Shown: positions 1 through 4,902 of the stretch, one piece after another
Numbering within the stretch: position 1 is the first letter of the stretch
How the letters are laid out: each line of letters starts with the position of its first letter
Assembly: GCA_016211245.1 (NCBI GenBank)
Contig: JACQSQ010000094.1
Coordinates: 1 to 6,913 of the forward strand
DNA from: Candidatus Woesearchaeota archaeon
GTDB taxonomy: Archaea > Nanobdellota > Nanobdellia > Woesearchaeales > GW2011-AR4
Length of the DNA stretch: 6,913 bases
Reading direction: 5' to 3'
Translations under genes and position numbers: made by a program
Notes under the pieces: generated by a model
What the model was told of the DNA's origin: nothing
Database searches by the model: none
What the model saw: the letters and a program-made list of their open reading frames with translations, nothing else

Positions 1-6
1 ATATAA

Positions 7-105
7 TGCGGAGGACGTGATTCGAACACGCGCACCCACTAAGGGACAAGGCTTCTGATTAATATCCTCAACCTTGCGCATTTGACCAGGCTCTGCCACC
101 TCCGC
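7..105 (-). tRNA. tRNA-Leu (anticodon GAG) with a 13-base intron
   Basis: Read on the minus strand, this folds as a class II tRNA. The acceptor stem is GCGGAGG/CCTCCGC with discriminator A at 7 and no encoded CCA. The D-stem is GCA/TGC around a CCTGGTCAAA loop, the anticodon stem is CAAGG/CCTTG, a long variable arm pairs CCC with GGG, and the T-arm is GCGTG-TTCGAAT-CACGT. The anticodon GAG lies at 67-69. Thirteen extra bases sit between positions 37 and 38, and removing them restores a seven-base loop, TTGAGGG. The gene starts 16 bases after the rpoD stop and is probably co-transcribed with that operon. A tRNA-Leu beside the archaeal S13-S4-S11-RpoD / L18e-L13-S9 clusters is known from haloarchaea. 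Confidence 0.93.
53..65 (-). other. tRNA-Leu intron (position 37/38)
   Basis: The 13-base intron ATATTAATCAGAA fits the archaeal splicing motif. Outside it is the anticodon stem. Inside, exon bases TTGA pair with intron bases TCAG over four base pairs, one of them T-G. The cut sites are GG^A on the 5' side and AA^G on the 3' side. The intron-side helix is almost missing: only one possible T-A pair closes a loop of four bases, so this is a relaxed, minimal form of the bulge-helix-bulge motif. Confidence 0.82.
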
Positions 106-121
106 ATGAAAATGACTGGGG

Positions 122-919
122 CTACTTTGCCTTCTTGAGCTCTTCTGCAAACTCATCAAGCTGCCCGTCAAACACATCAATTGTCGTGTTGATTATCTCC
201 TTGCAGCTCAGCTGCCCGAATGATTCAATATAAAACACAAAGTCTGTGCTGCTTGCTGTGACTTTCACGTTCTTGTCAATCTCTGAAAAATCCAGGGACA
301 AATCACAATCCAAAACTCTGTCCTTGTTAACAGCCAGTTTCCTGTCCTTTATCTCGAAAATATTATTGTGGTCTACCTCTATTATAGCCTCAGGATTTTT
401 AACATCTCCAGTTATCTCGATTAGGGGCTTGTATTTATACCAAACATGGCAGGGGCTCCATTTCATATGTTCTTTTCCTCTTCCAAGAACAGCCGTGGCC
501 TCAAGCTCCAAAGTTTGCCCCTTAAGTAGCTTTACTATCGGCATATTGGGAAAAACAGGCTTTACGGCAGGGTCCTTGCTTTTCAGCTCAGAAGCATAAA
601 CAACACCAGATCCTTTGGTAGCTTTCAAAACAAGCTTCAGCTGGCACCTGTTGCAGCCTTTGCCTTCGCATTTGCACCTGCTTGGCAAATTATATGATTT
701 CAAATCAGTCTTTAAGGGAACAAGCCCGAGCCTGTGGGCTATCATCTCGTCGTAAAGTATCGAGTTGTTTTTCTGGAACTCCACTTCATCAATGGTCATT
801 GTCGGCACATCGTCAACCATCAGCCTTCTTAGCGTATTGGCATAAACCGGAGTGGAATCCTTTAATATGAACGAAAGCCTGCCTTTTTCCTTGTCATTTT
901 CCAAGATTCTTATTTCCAT
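122..919 (-). CDS. rpoD: DNA-directed RNA polymerase subunit D (RpoD/Rpb3-like)
   Basis: This 265-residue protein is the archaeal counterpart of bacterial alpha and eukaryotic Rpb3. It dimerises with subunit L to start RNA polymerase assembly. The N-terminal dimerisation domain has the typical YANTLRRLMVDDVPT segment (residues 26-40) and AHRLGLVPL (61-69). Cysteines 82, 84, 89 and 92 form a CxCx4CxxC zinc-type loop like that of Rpb3. The segment at about 182-206, where many archaeal homologues carry an iron-sulfur domain, has only one cysteine, so no Fe-S cluster is expected. The ATG directly follows the rpS11 TAA stop with no gap and has a strong ribosome binding site. The gene is last of the protein genes in the S13-S4-S11-RpoD operon. 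The TAG stop lies 16 bases before the tRNA-Leu gene. Confidence 0.97.
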   Translation of the reverse strand: MEIRILENDKEKGRLSFILKDSTPVYANTLRRLMVDDVPTMTIDEVEFQKNNSILYDEMIAHRLGLVPLKTDLKSYNLPSRCKCEGKGCNRCQLKLVLKATKGSGVVYASELKSKDPAVKPVFPNMPIVKLLKGQTLELEATAVLGRGKEHMKWSPCHVWYKYKPLIEITGDVKNPEAIIEVDHNNIFEIKDRKLAVNKDRVLDCDLSLDFSEIDKNVKVTASSTDFVFYIESFGQLSCKEIINTTIDVFDGQLDEFAEELKKAK

Positions 920-1318
920 TTAAACCCTCCTTCCTCGCCTGCCGCCTTTTTTCCTGCACCCGTCATGAGGCAAAGGCGTGACTTCTTCTATTATTCCAAT
1001 CCTAAGCCCCATTCTTGACAGCGCCCTGATGGCAGCCTGCGCCCCGGGTCCCGGCGAATTCGGTCCGTTATGGCCGCCTGGCGCTTTTATCTTAACTTGT
1101 ATTCCGATTATTCCTTTGTCCATTGCGGTTTCTGCAGCTTTCTTTGCAGCAATCATGGCAGCTGTCGGGCTTCCTTCCATCCTGTCGCTTTTGACTACCA
1201 TCCCGCCGCTTCCGACAGCCAGCGTTTCTGTACCGGTGATATCAGTTATATGGATTATGGTGTTGTTGTACGATGCGTAAATATGCGCAATCCCCCACCT
1301 TTGTTGCTTATACTCCAT
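920..1318 (-). CDS. rps11: 30S ribosomal protein S11 (uS11)
   Basis: This is a full-length archaeal uS11 of 132 residues, part of the small-subunit platform near the mRNA exit, where it contacts 16S rRNA. Family hallmarks are WGIAHIYASYNNTIIHITD (residues 8-26), SPGPGAQAAIRALSRMGLRIG (88-108) and the basic C-terminus PHDGCRKKGGRRGRRV. The start at 1318 overlaps the end of rpS4 by 11 bases, which implies translational coupling. Only a weak GTGA precedes it. The TAA stop is directly followed by the rpoD ATG. Confidence 0.98.
   Translation of the reverse strand: MEYKQQRWGIAHIYASYNNTIIHITDITGTETLAVGSGGMVVKSDRMEGSPTAAMIAAKKAAETAMDKGIIGIQVKIKAPGGHNGPNSPGPGAQAAIRALSRMGLRIGIIEEVTPLPHDGCRKKGGRRGRRV
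925..930 (-). promoter_or_regulatory. Ribosome binding site for rpoD
   Basis: On the minus strand GGAGGG lies five bases before the rpoD ATG, inside the last codons of rpS11. It matches the archaeal anti-Shine-Dalgarno sequence. It is the clearest such site in the window and supports this start for an internal operon gene whose start abuts the upstream stop codon. Confidence 0.75.
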
Positions 1319-1841
1319 CAGGTTTCACTTCTTTCTCGTTTTTTTCCTCAGCCACGCCATCAATGTTTATTGGCTTGACAAGCCTTATCAAAGCTTCCTC
1401 CTTGACTGAAACCAAATAAGACGGCGCTGTGATTTTTTTTGCGCCGATTGCGACATACTCGTGCGTTATGAACTGCCTTGCCTGAAGCATGGTTCTCGCC
1501 AGCTGCTTTCTTGCAATCAGCGTCTGCAGCCTTCTCTCCATCAAGTTCTTTAGCGTCAAGTTCAACACATCTTCAACCCTGGAGCCTTGTTTCAGCAATC
1601 CGAGAGAGTATAGCCTGTCAAGCATTTGCTTTTTTTCAAATTCCGACTGCGTATTTCTTTGGGCGATTATTGTCTTTGCCCTATTAAGGAACTTTCTTAG
1701 AAGGGAATCCATCCTCCATATCTCATTTTTTCTTCTCAAGCCGTAATGCTTAAGCATTTCCTTTTCTTCATCAATCCTGTCCTTTTGCCACGGATGAGAC
1801 GGCTTCGAATACTTTTTTTTCTGTTTTTTTATGTCTCCCAT
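1308..1841 (-). CDS. rps4: 30S ribosomal protein S4 (uS4)
   Basis: This 177-residue archaeal uS4 is a primary 16S rRNA binding protein of the small subunit. The N-terminus has the archaeal/eukaryotic pattern SHPWQKDRIDEE (residues 15-26). The middle, residues 31-100, is helical and basic (HYGLRRKNEIWRM). The S4 RNA-binding fold spans about residues 103-150 (RRLQTLIARKQLARTMLQARQFI and following). The last 15 residues are a charged tail. Start: ATG at 1841, 25 bases after the rpS13 stop, with no recognisable Shine-Dalgarno site, so translation may depend on coupling with rpS13. The 3' end overlaps rpS11 by 11 bases. Confidence 0.97.
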   Translation of the reverse strand: MGDIKKQKKKYSKPSHPWQKDRIDEEKEMLKHYGLRRKNEIWRMDSLLRKFLNRAKTIIAQRNTQSEFEKKQMLDRLYSLGLLKQGSRVEDVLNLTLKNLMERRLQTLIARKQLARTMLQARQFITHEYVAIGAKKITAPSYLVSVKEEALIRLVKPINIDGVAEEKNEKEVKPDGV

Positions 1842-1866
1842 TTTTGATTAGAGCATTTCAGCCGGG

Positions 1867-2355
1867 CTAAACTTTGCCCGCTTTGGCCCCCTCTTTTCTT
1901 TTCACGCCAAGGACGTTTCCCTTGTTTTTCCTGAAATTGGACCTTGTCCTTTGCCCCCTTACCGGCAGCCCAAGCATGTGCCTTACTCCCTTGTATGATT
2001 TCATTTTTTTCATCATCTTTATGTCATTTTCCCGTGTGAAAGAGAGATTCGAGCCAAGCAGGTGCTTGTCTTGCCCGTCTTCAGGGTCTTTTCTTCTGTT
2101 AAAAAGCCATGATGGAATATTAAATTTTGAAGGCTCTTTTATCACTTCGTCTATCTTTGCCGCTTCACTGTCTGACAGGTAGCCTGTTTTTTTTGTGGGC
2201 TGTATCCCTGCCGTTTTAAGTATGGCGCCGGAAAGCATAAATCCTATTCCTTTTATCTTTGTGAGAGATTGCCATATTGCCTTGTTTCCGTCTAAATCAG
2301 TGTTCGCAATCCTTACGAAATACTTCAGCTCCTGCTTTGGTTGCTCTTGTGCCAT
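1867..2355 (-). CDS. rps13: 30S ribosomal protein S13 (uS13)
   Basis: This archaeal uS13 has 162 residues, a usual length, and belongs to the head of the small subunit, near the intersubunit bridges and the P-site tRNA. A helix-hairpin-helix-type segment LTKIKGIGFMLSGAIL lies at residues 31-46. The diagnostic basic motif YKGVRHMLGLPVRGQRTRSN is at 121-140, followed by a lysine-rich tail. It is the first gene of the S13-S4-S11-RpoD operon. There is no Shine-Dalgarno sequence before the ATG, and a TATA-like box lies about 30 bases upstream, which suits a leaderless mRNA. Confidence 0.97.
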   Translation of the reverse strand: MAQEQPKQELKYFVRIANTDLDGNKAIWQSLTKIKGIGFMLSGAILKTAGIQPTKKTGYLSDSEAAKIDEVIKEPSKFNIPSWLFNRRKDPEDGQDKHLLGSNLSFTRENDIKMMKKMKSYKGVRHMLGLPVRGQRTRSNFRKNKGNVLGVKRKEGAKAGKV

Positions 2356-2380
2356 TTTTTGTTGATTTTATATTAATTTG

Positions 2381-2390
2381 AATTTTTAAT
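2381..2390 (-). promoter_or_regulatory. Candidate TATA box for the rpS13 operon
   Basis: Minus-strand ATTAAAAATT is centred about 30 bases upstream of the rpS13 ATG, which would place the transcription start at or near the start codon. A second AT-rich stretch, TTAATATAAAA (2366-2376), is too close to the ATG for a normal TATA-to-start distance. The surrounding sequence is AT-rich, so the assignment is only moderate. Confidence 0.4.
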
Positions 2391-2402
2391 CCGTTGCTTC
2401 GC

Positions 2403-2600
2403 AACAATATCTAGTGTTCGGGTTTCGCTTGTGAACAGTGCGCCAAACCTCGCCCATACATGACATTAATTCAATAAAAACATGATCCCGAGAATTTAGC
2501 ATAATTAACGAAAAAATATTCGCTAACCCTAAAGCGCCTGTGACCTGCTTTCAAAGAAAGCTAGCGTTCACACAAACTCGGGCAAGTTAATACTACTAGG
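2403..2600. other. Gene-free stretch with several complementary segments; possible structured RNA, strand unknown
   Basis: No convincing protein gene lies between rpS13 and tRNA-His (2356-2685). Several complementary pairs are visible: GGTTT-CGC (2421-2428) with GCG-CC-AAACC (2440-2449); CCCGAG (2487-2492) with CTCGGG (2577-2582), which encloses a 96-base domain; TGTGA (2539-2543) with TCACA (2568-2572); and inside that a perfect GCTTTC-AAA-GAAAGC hairpin (2547-2561). A GTTGC-TTC-GCAAC hairpin lies just outside, at 2393-2405. A TATA-like TTTAAATAA on the minus strand (2611-2619) would start a transcript near 2589, just before the CCCGAG segment. I recognise no known RNA family here. It could be a small RNA or a long structured leader for the rpS13 operon. 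Confidence 0.4.
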
Positions 2601-2652
2601 TATATCATGTTTATTTAAAAAGCTTGCGGAAATATTTGAGTTTTCCAATAGA

Positions 2653-2664
2653 TTTTTAAAATAC
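2653..2664 (+). promoter_or_regulatory. Candidate TATA box for tRNA-His
   Basis: TTTTTAAAATAC is centred about 28 bases before the 5' end of tRNA-His (2686), the expected distance for an archaeal TATA box driving a transcript that starts at or near the tRNA. Confidence 0.5.
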
Positions 2665-2722
2665 CTGCATATTTATTTCCCTGATGGCTGCGGTAGTTTA
2701 ATGGCAGAATAAGCGGCTGTGG

Positions 2723-2744
2723 AATTGTTAATAGCAATGCAATT
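2723..2744 (+). other. tRNA-His intron 1 (position 37/38)
   Basis: This 22-base intron lies after G37. The bulge-helix-bulge fold reads: anticodon stem; exon CTGT against intron GCAA (three pairs, one of them T-G, with an outer C-A mismatch); 5' bulge GG^A; intron helix ATTG/CAAT with a seven-base loop; 3' bulge TT^C. Excision leaves the loop CTGTGGC around the GTG anticodon. Confidence 0.83.
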
Positions 2745-2765
2745 CCCGCTTGGCGCGAGTTCGAT

Positions 2766-2784
2766 AAACATAAAAGTTCGACAA
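2766..2784 (+). other. tRNA-His intron 2 (T-loop, position 59/60)
   Basis: The T-stem GCGAG/CTCGC encloses 26 bases in place of seven. A bulge-helix-bulge fold explains the excess: T-stem; exon TTCG against intron CGAC (three pairs and an outer T-C mismatch); 5' bulge AT^A; intron helix AAC/GTT with loop ATAAAA; 3' bulge AA^T. Removing 19 bases leaves TTCGATT. Non-canonical intron positions of this kind are known mainly from Thermoproteales-type archaea and some other lineages. Confidence 0.78.
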
Positions 2785-2799
2785 TCTCGCCCGCGGCCC

Positions 2800-2804
2800 T
2801 TTTT
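2800..2804 (+). terminator. T-run terminator after tRNA-His
   Basis: Five Ts begin two bases after the discriminator base of tRNA-His, a usual archaeal termination signal. The msrB promoter follows 31 bases later, which fits separate transcription of the two genes. Confidence 0.45.
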
Positions 2805-2830
2805 AATGTGCATTCGGGAACAATTCTGGA

Positions 2831-2843
2831 AAAACTTTATAAA
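2831..2843 (+). promoter_or_regulatory. TATA box for msrB
   Basis: TTTATAAA (2836-2843) is preceded by the purine-rich GGAAAAAC, which resembles a TFB recognition element. Its centre is about 26 bases before the ATG at 2866, so the transcript should be leaderless. This decides the start codon, because an in-frame ATG at 2848 lies only five bases from the box. Confidence 0.65.
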
Positions 2844-2865
2844 TTCTATGGGCACTGGGAAACGC

Positions 2866-3261
2866 ATGAAACAAATGCCAAAATCAGAAGAAGAATGGAA
2901 AAAGAAATTGACTGCTGACCAATACAATGTGCTTAGGGAGAAGGGCACAGAAGCCCCCTTTACTGGCAAGTATGTTCATCACAAGGAGAAGGGAATTTAT
3001 ACATGCGCAGCTTGCGGCGCTGAATTATTCGATTCGGGTGCAAAATTTGATTCCGGGACAGGCTGGCCGAGCTTTGACGAGCCTAAAAATCTCGAAAATA
3101 TCGAATTAAACAAGGATTTCTCCCGTGGCATGATAAGGGCGGAAGTAATTTGCAAAAAATGCCATGGGCATTTGGGGCATGTATTCAACGACGGCCCTAC
3201 AGAAACAGGGAAAAGATTCTGCATAAACTCATGCGCATTGGAATTTAAGAAAAAGGAATAG
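2866..3261 (+). CDS. msrB: Peptide-methionine (R)-S-oxide reductase MsrB
   Basis: This 131-residue cytoplasmic enzyme reduces methionine-R-sulfoxide in proteins. The conserved N-terminal helix region is EEEWKKKLTADQYNVLREKGTE (residues 8-29). Zinc is bound by two CxxC pairs, C47/C50 and C96/C99. GTGWPSF (64-70), the HGHLGHVF block (100-107) and RFCIN with catalytic C119 are all typical. The usual resolving cysteine in GCGWPSF is replaced by T65. C123, four residues after the catalytic one, or a direct thioredoxin-type partner could substitute. I chose ATG 2866 because the TATA box is 26 bases upstream. Longer in-frame starts would run into tRNA-His. The gene is on the strand opposite to most of the window and converges on the next gene, with 92 bases between them. 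Confidence 0.95.
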   Translation: MKQMPKSEEEWKKKLTADQYNVLREKGTEAPFTGKYVHHKEKGIYTCAACGAELFDSGAKFDSGTGWPSFDEPKNLENIELNKDFSRGMIRAEVICKKCHGHLGHVFNDGPTETGKRFCINSCALEFKKKE

Positions 3262-3353
3262 CAAACAGGTTACCTCTTGAGCATGGCAGCGCAGGTCGTT
3301 TGAGGATTGGTTAATCTTGATTCGTTAATATATTGCGATTTTTGACAAATAAT

Positions 3354-3869
3354 TTATTCCTTTGCGTAATACCCTATCTTCAAAACAAACCTCTGCACAA
3401 AATAAGGCAGCGCAAAGGAAACGGCATAAGCCAGCCCGGCAAGCAAAGGCGAGTTTATGTTATGCAATCCCAATTTCTCCGCAAAGTCGTTGGACAATCC
3501 CGCTATCAGGAAGATATTGGCCAGCGCAATCACGGGAATCAACAGCATTAATGCAAAGTGGTGCTTGTCCTGCAGGTGCTCTATGGTCCTTATGACCAAT
3601 TCAAAGGCCAGCCCGAAGACAATCCCCAGGGTGATTATAATAAAATACAATGCAAAGCCGTTCAATGTCACAAGCAACGGCATCAGTGCCACAGAAACTG
3701 CAAAATTCGCAACTGTAATCACTACAATCAAAATCCAGAAAATCCTTCTTTCGAGAAATATGTTCTCTTTTGTCTTGTCCTGCTTGGCCCTTTGTATTAT
3801 CCTTATTGCCCTTTCTATCTCAAGTTTCCGCCAGCCTTTTTTTTCAAGCCTCTTTTTGAGATTTTCCAT
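3354..3869 (-). CDS. Four-helix membrane protein of unknown function
   Basis: I do not recognise this 171-residue protein by name. Residues 1-40 are highly charged and helical (ENLKKRLEKKGWRKLEIERA), a soluble basic segment. Four hydrophobic segments follow at about residues 43-65, 71-93, 105-125 and 141-160, joined by short loops, one of them charged (IRTIEHLQDKHH, 93-104). There is no visible enzyme motif. The frame extends upstream to a TTG at 3887 directly after the previous stop, but ATG 3869 (MENLKK) is the better start. It is the last gene of the Sec61-beta/NAC unit, 18 bases after the previous stop. Linkage to Sec61-beta and NAC suggests, without proof, a role at the membrane in protein handling. 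Confidence 0.75.
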   Translation of the reverse strand: MENLKKRLEKKGWRKLEIERAIRIIQRAKQDKTKENIFLERRIFWILIVVITVANFAVSVALMPLLVTLNGFALYFIIITLGIVFGLAFELVIRTIEHLQDKHHFALMLLIPVIALANIFLIAGLSNDFAEKLGLHNINSPLLAGLAYAVSFALPYFVQRFVLKIGYYAKE

Positions 3870-3887
3870 TTGGGTTAATCCATTCAA

Positions 3888-4358
3888 TCACTGGTCTTCC
3901 TTCTCCTCGTTTATTATTTTTTTCACGAGCCTGATAAAACTCTTGGTTTTTTCATAATACTCCTTGAGAATGTCTATGTCTACATGGACTATCTCGCCTT
4001 TGTCTATTGTTGCGATCATAGTTACATGCCTCCTGAACTCTTCTCTTTTTGTGTACTCGGCCTTGCTGAGCTTTCTCAAGAGCACGTAGAAATTTACGTA
4101 TTCCAAAAGCTCTGCATTGTCAGGAAAAGTTTTCTTGAGCAGCTCGCACCTCAACCCCGCATTTTCAGGCACATGCGTTACAAGCTTTTTTTCCTTGGCA
4201 TACTTGAGCATTGACTCAAAGCCATAGCCCATGCAGCTTATTATCCTATCAATTACATGCTTTATGACATCCACTGTTCTGGTGTACTTCAAGCTTACCC
4301 AAAACAGGTGGTCTACCCTCTTCAGTTCCTGAATGGCCAAATCATAAGCTTCTTTCAT
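3888..4358 (-). CDS. Hypothetical helical protein downstream of NAC
   Basis: This 156-residue soluble protein is not one I recognise. It is predicted to be almost all helical, with many charged residues and no signal peptide or membrane segment. Segments such as LKRVDHLFWVSLKYTRTVD (residues 12-30) and LLEYVNFYVLLRKLSKAEY (84-102) look like packed long helices. R105 and H111 form an R-x5-H spacing like that of HEPN ribonucleases, but the usual polar N/D/H after the arginine is missing (it is E), so this is only a hint. The ATG lies nine bases after the NAC stop, and its TGA stop is 18 bases before the next gene. Tight linkage implies co-expression with NAC and Sec61-beta. Confidence 0.75.
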   Translation of the reverse strand: MKEAYDLAIQELKRVDHLFWVSLKYTRTVDVIKHVIDRIISCMGYGFESMLKYAKEKKLVTHVPENAGLRCELLKKTFPDNAELLEYVNFYVLLRKLSKAEYTKREEFRRHVTMIATIDKGEIVHVDIDILKEYYEKTKSFIRLVKKIINEEKEDQ

Positions 4359-4367
4359 CTTTTAGAA

Positions 4368-4709
4368 CTACCTGCTCTGGAGTCTTAATATGGCTTCGGC
4401 CAGATTTCCATTGCTTTTCTCAAGCGCCTCAATCACTTCCTCCTTTCCGCAGTGTGTTTGATCAATTACAGTGGATATGTCCTCTTCGCTGATTTCTGCC
4501 TTTGCGTCTTTTTCAATCTCCTCTATGCTTCCAGCCACCTGGAAGGTTTCCTGCCCCATCATGTTCACCCTGCTGACTTGCGGGTTCTTGATCACCAAGT
4601 CCTTGCCTGGAGTTTTGATTATTACCATCTCCGCATCTATCTCTTCCTGCTTTATGCCAAGCTTTCTCATTGCTTTATTCATTTCTCTCGGGCTTACTCC
4701 AGGAAACAT
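4368..4709 (-). CDS. nac: Nascent polypeptide-associated complex protein (archaeal alpha-NAC)
   Basis: This 113-residue archaeal NAC acts as a homodimer that binds ribosomes and emerging nascent chains. The N-terminus MFPGVSPREMNKAMRKLGIK (1-20) is the usual archaeal start. The NAC beta-barrel domain covers about residues 25-62, including VIIKTPGKDLVIKNPQVSRV (29-48). A C-terminal UBA-like domain covers about 74-113 (ISEEDISTVIDQTHCGKEEV and following, with a NGNLAEAILRL helix). Translation should start at ATG 4709, four bases after the Sec61-beta stop, with GGTGA as ribosome binding site. Its position after Sec61-beta links the ribosome exit-site chaperone with the translocon. Confidence 0.96.
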   Translation of the reverse strand: MFPGVSPREMNKAMRKLGIKQEEIDAEMVIIKTPGKDLVIKNPQVSRVNMMGQETFQVAGSIEEIEKDAKAEISEEDISTVIDQTHCGKEEVIEALEKSNGNLAEAILRLQSR

Positions 4710-4713
4710 TTGC

Positions 4714-4718
4714 TCACC
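4714..4718 (-). promoter_or_regulatory. Ribosome binding site for NAC
   Basis: Minus-strand GGTGA ends four bases before the NAC ATG and contains the TGA stop of Sec61-beta. It matches part of the archaeal Shine-Dalgarno consensus GGAGGTGA and suggests coupled translation of the two genes. Confidence 0.6.
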
Positions 4719-4890
4719 CTATTCCAAGAATTCGGTTGCCATAGGCGTAAAGGAACAGCATCATGACAATGACCACGGCGCAAAGAATTATTATGTGGCC
4801 GGGCTTGAATTTTATCTTGCTCTTATATTCGTCAAAATACCTTACCAAGCCACCCATCCCGCTTGGCATTGAAATTCTGTCTTGCGCCAT
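4714..4890 (-). CDS. Preprotein translocase subunit Sec61-beta (SecG-type)
   Basis: This small gene encodes 58 residues: MAQDRISMPSGMGGLVRYFD, then EYKSKIKFKPGH, then a hydrophobic segment IIILCAVVIVMMLFLYAY (33-50) and a short NRILGIG tail. The glycine-rich MPSGMGGL motif, the RYFDE-K-K-KP-H pattern and one C-terminal transmembrane helix are diagnostic of the archaeal Sec61-beta tail-anchored subunit, which binds SecY at the cytoplasmic membrane. The start is ATG 4890. An internal ATG at residue 8 is possible but would drop residues often present in the family. The start lies only about 12 bases after the likely 3' end of the RNase P RNA, with no room for a normal promoter and no Shine-Dalgarno sequence. 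NAC follows after four bases. Confidence 0.93.
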   Translation of the reverse strand: MAQDRISMPSGMGGLVRYFDEYKSKIKFKPGHIIILCAVVIVMMLFLYAYGNRILGIG

Positions 4891-4902
4891 TTTAGTAAAA
4901 AA

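Larger units (their letters stand above)
2686..2798 (+). tRNA. tRNA-His (anticodon GTG) with two introns
   Basis: The acceptor stem is GCTGCGG/CCGCGGC (2687-2693 and 2791-2797), with an additional encoded G-1 at 2686 opposite C73 at 2798. That G-1:C73 pair is the tRNA-His identity signature. The D-arm is GTTT-AATGGCA-GAAT and the anticodon stem is AGCGG/CCGCT (2712-2716 and 2746-2750). The anticodon GTG is at 2719-2721, the variable loop is four bases and the T-stem is GCGAG/CTCGC (2755-2759 and 2786-2790). Two insertions interrupt it: 22 bases after position 37 and 19 bases after position 59. Removing both gives a 72-base tRNA with T-loop TTCGATT, which matches the TTCRANY consensus. CCA is not encoded. 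A short T-run follows. Confidence 0.9.

Noticed and set aside
2388..2502. A 37-codon minus-strand frame starting with ATG at 2502
   Set aside because: It has no ribosome binding site or promoter at the right distance and no recognisable protein character, and it crosses a stretch of complementary RNA-like segments.
2522..2532. GCTAACCCTAA, also present at the 3' end of the RNase P RNA
   Set aside because: An 11-base match is expected by chance when both strands of a window this size are compared with each other, and nothing else is shared.
2537..2576. Possible H/ACA guide RNA (stem, internal loop, stem, ACA)
   Set aside because: The upper stem is only six pairs with a three-base loop, has no kink-turn, and the ACA is inside the lower stem rather than after it.
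2719..2865. N-terminal extension of the msrB reading frame back to 2719
   Set aside because: The extension begins inside tRNA-His and crosses its T-run and the msrB TATA box. The extra residues do not resemble MsrB.
3262..3353. Gap between the convergent msrB and membrane-protein genes
   Set aside because: It is short and AT-rich towards the right, with no hairpin followed by a strong T-run, no tRNA and no gene visible.
3870..3887. Start of the four-helix membrane protein at TTG 3887
   Set aside because: ATG at 3869 gives a normal start, and the added six residues carry no recognisable feature.
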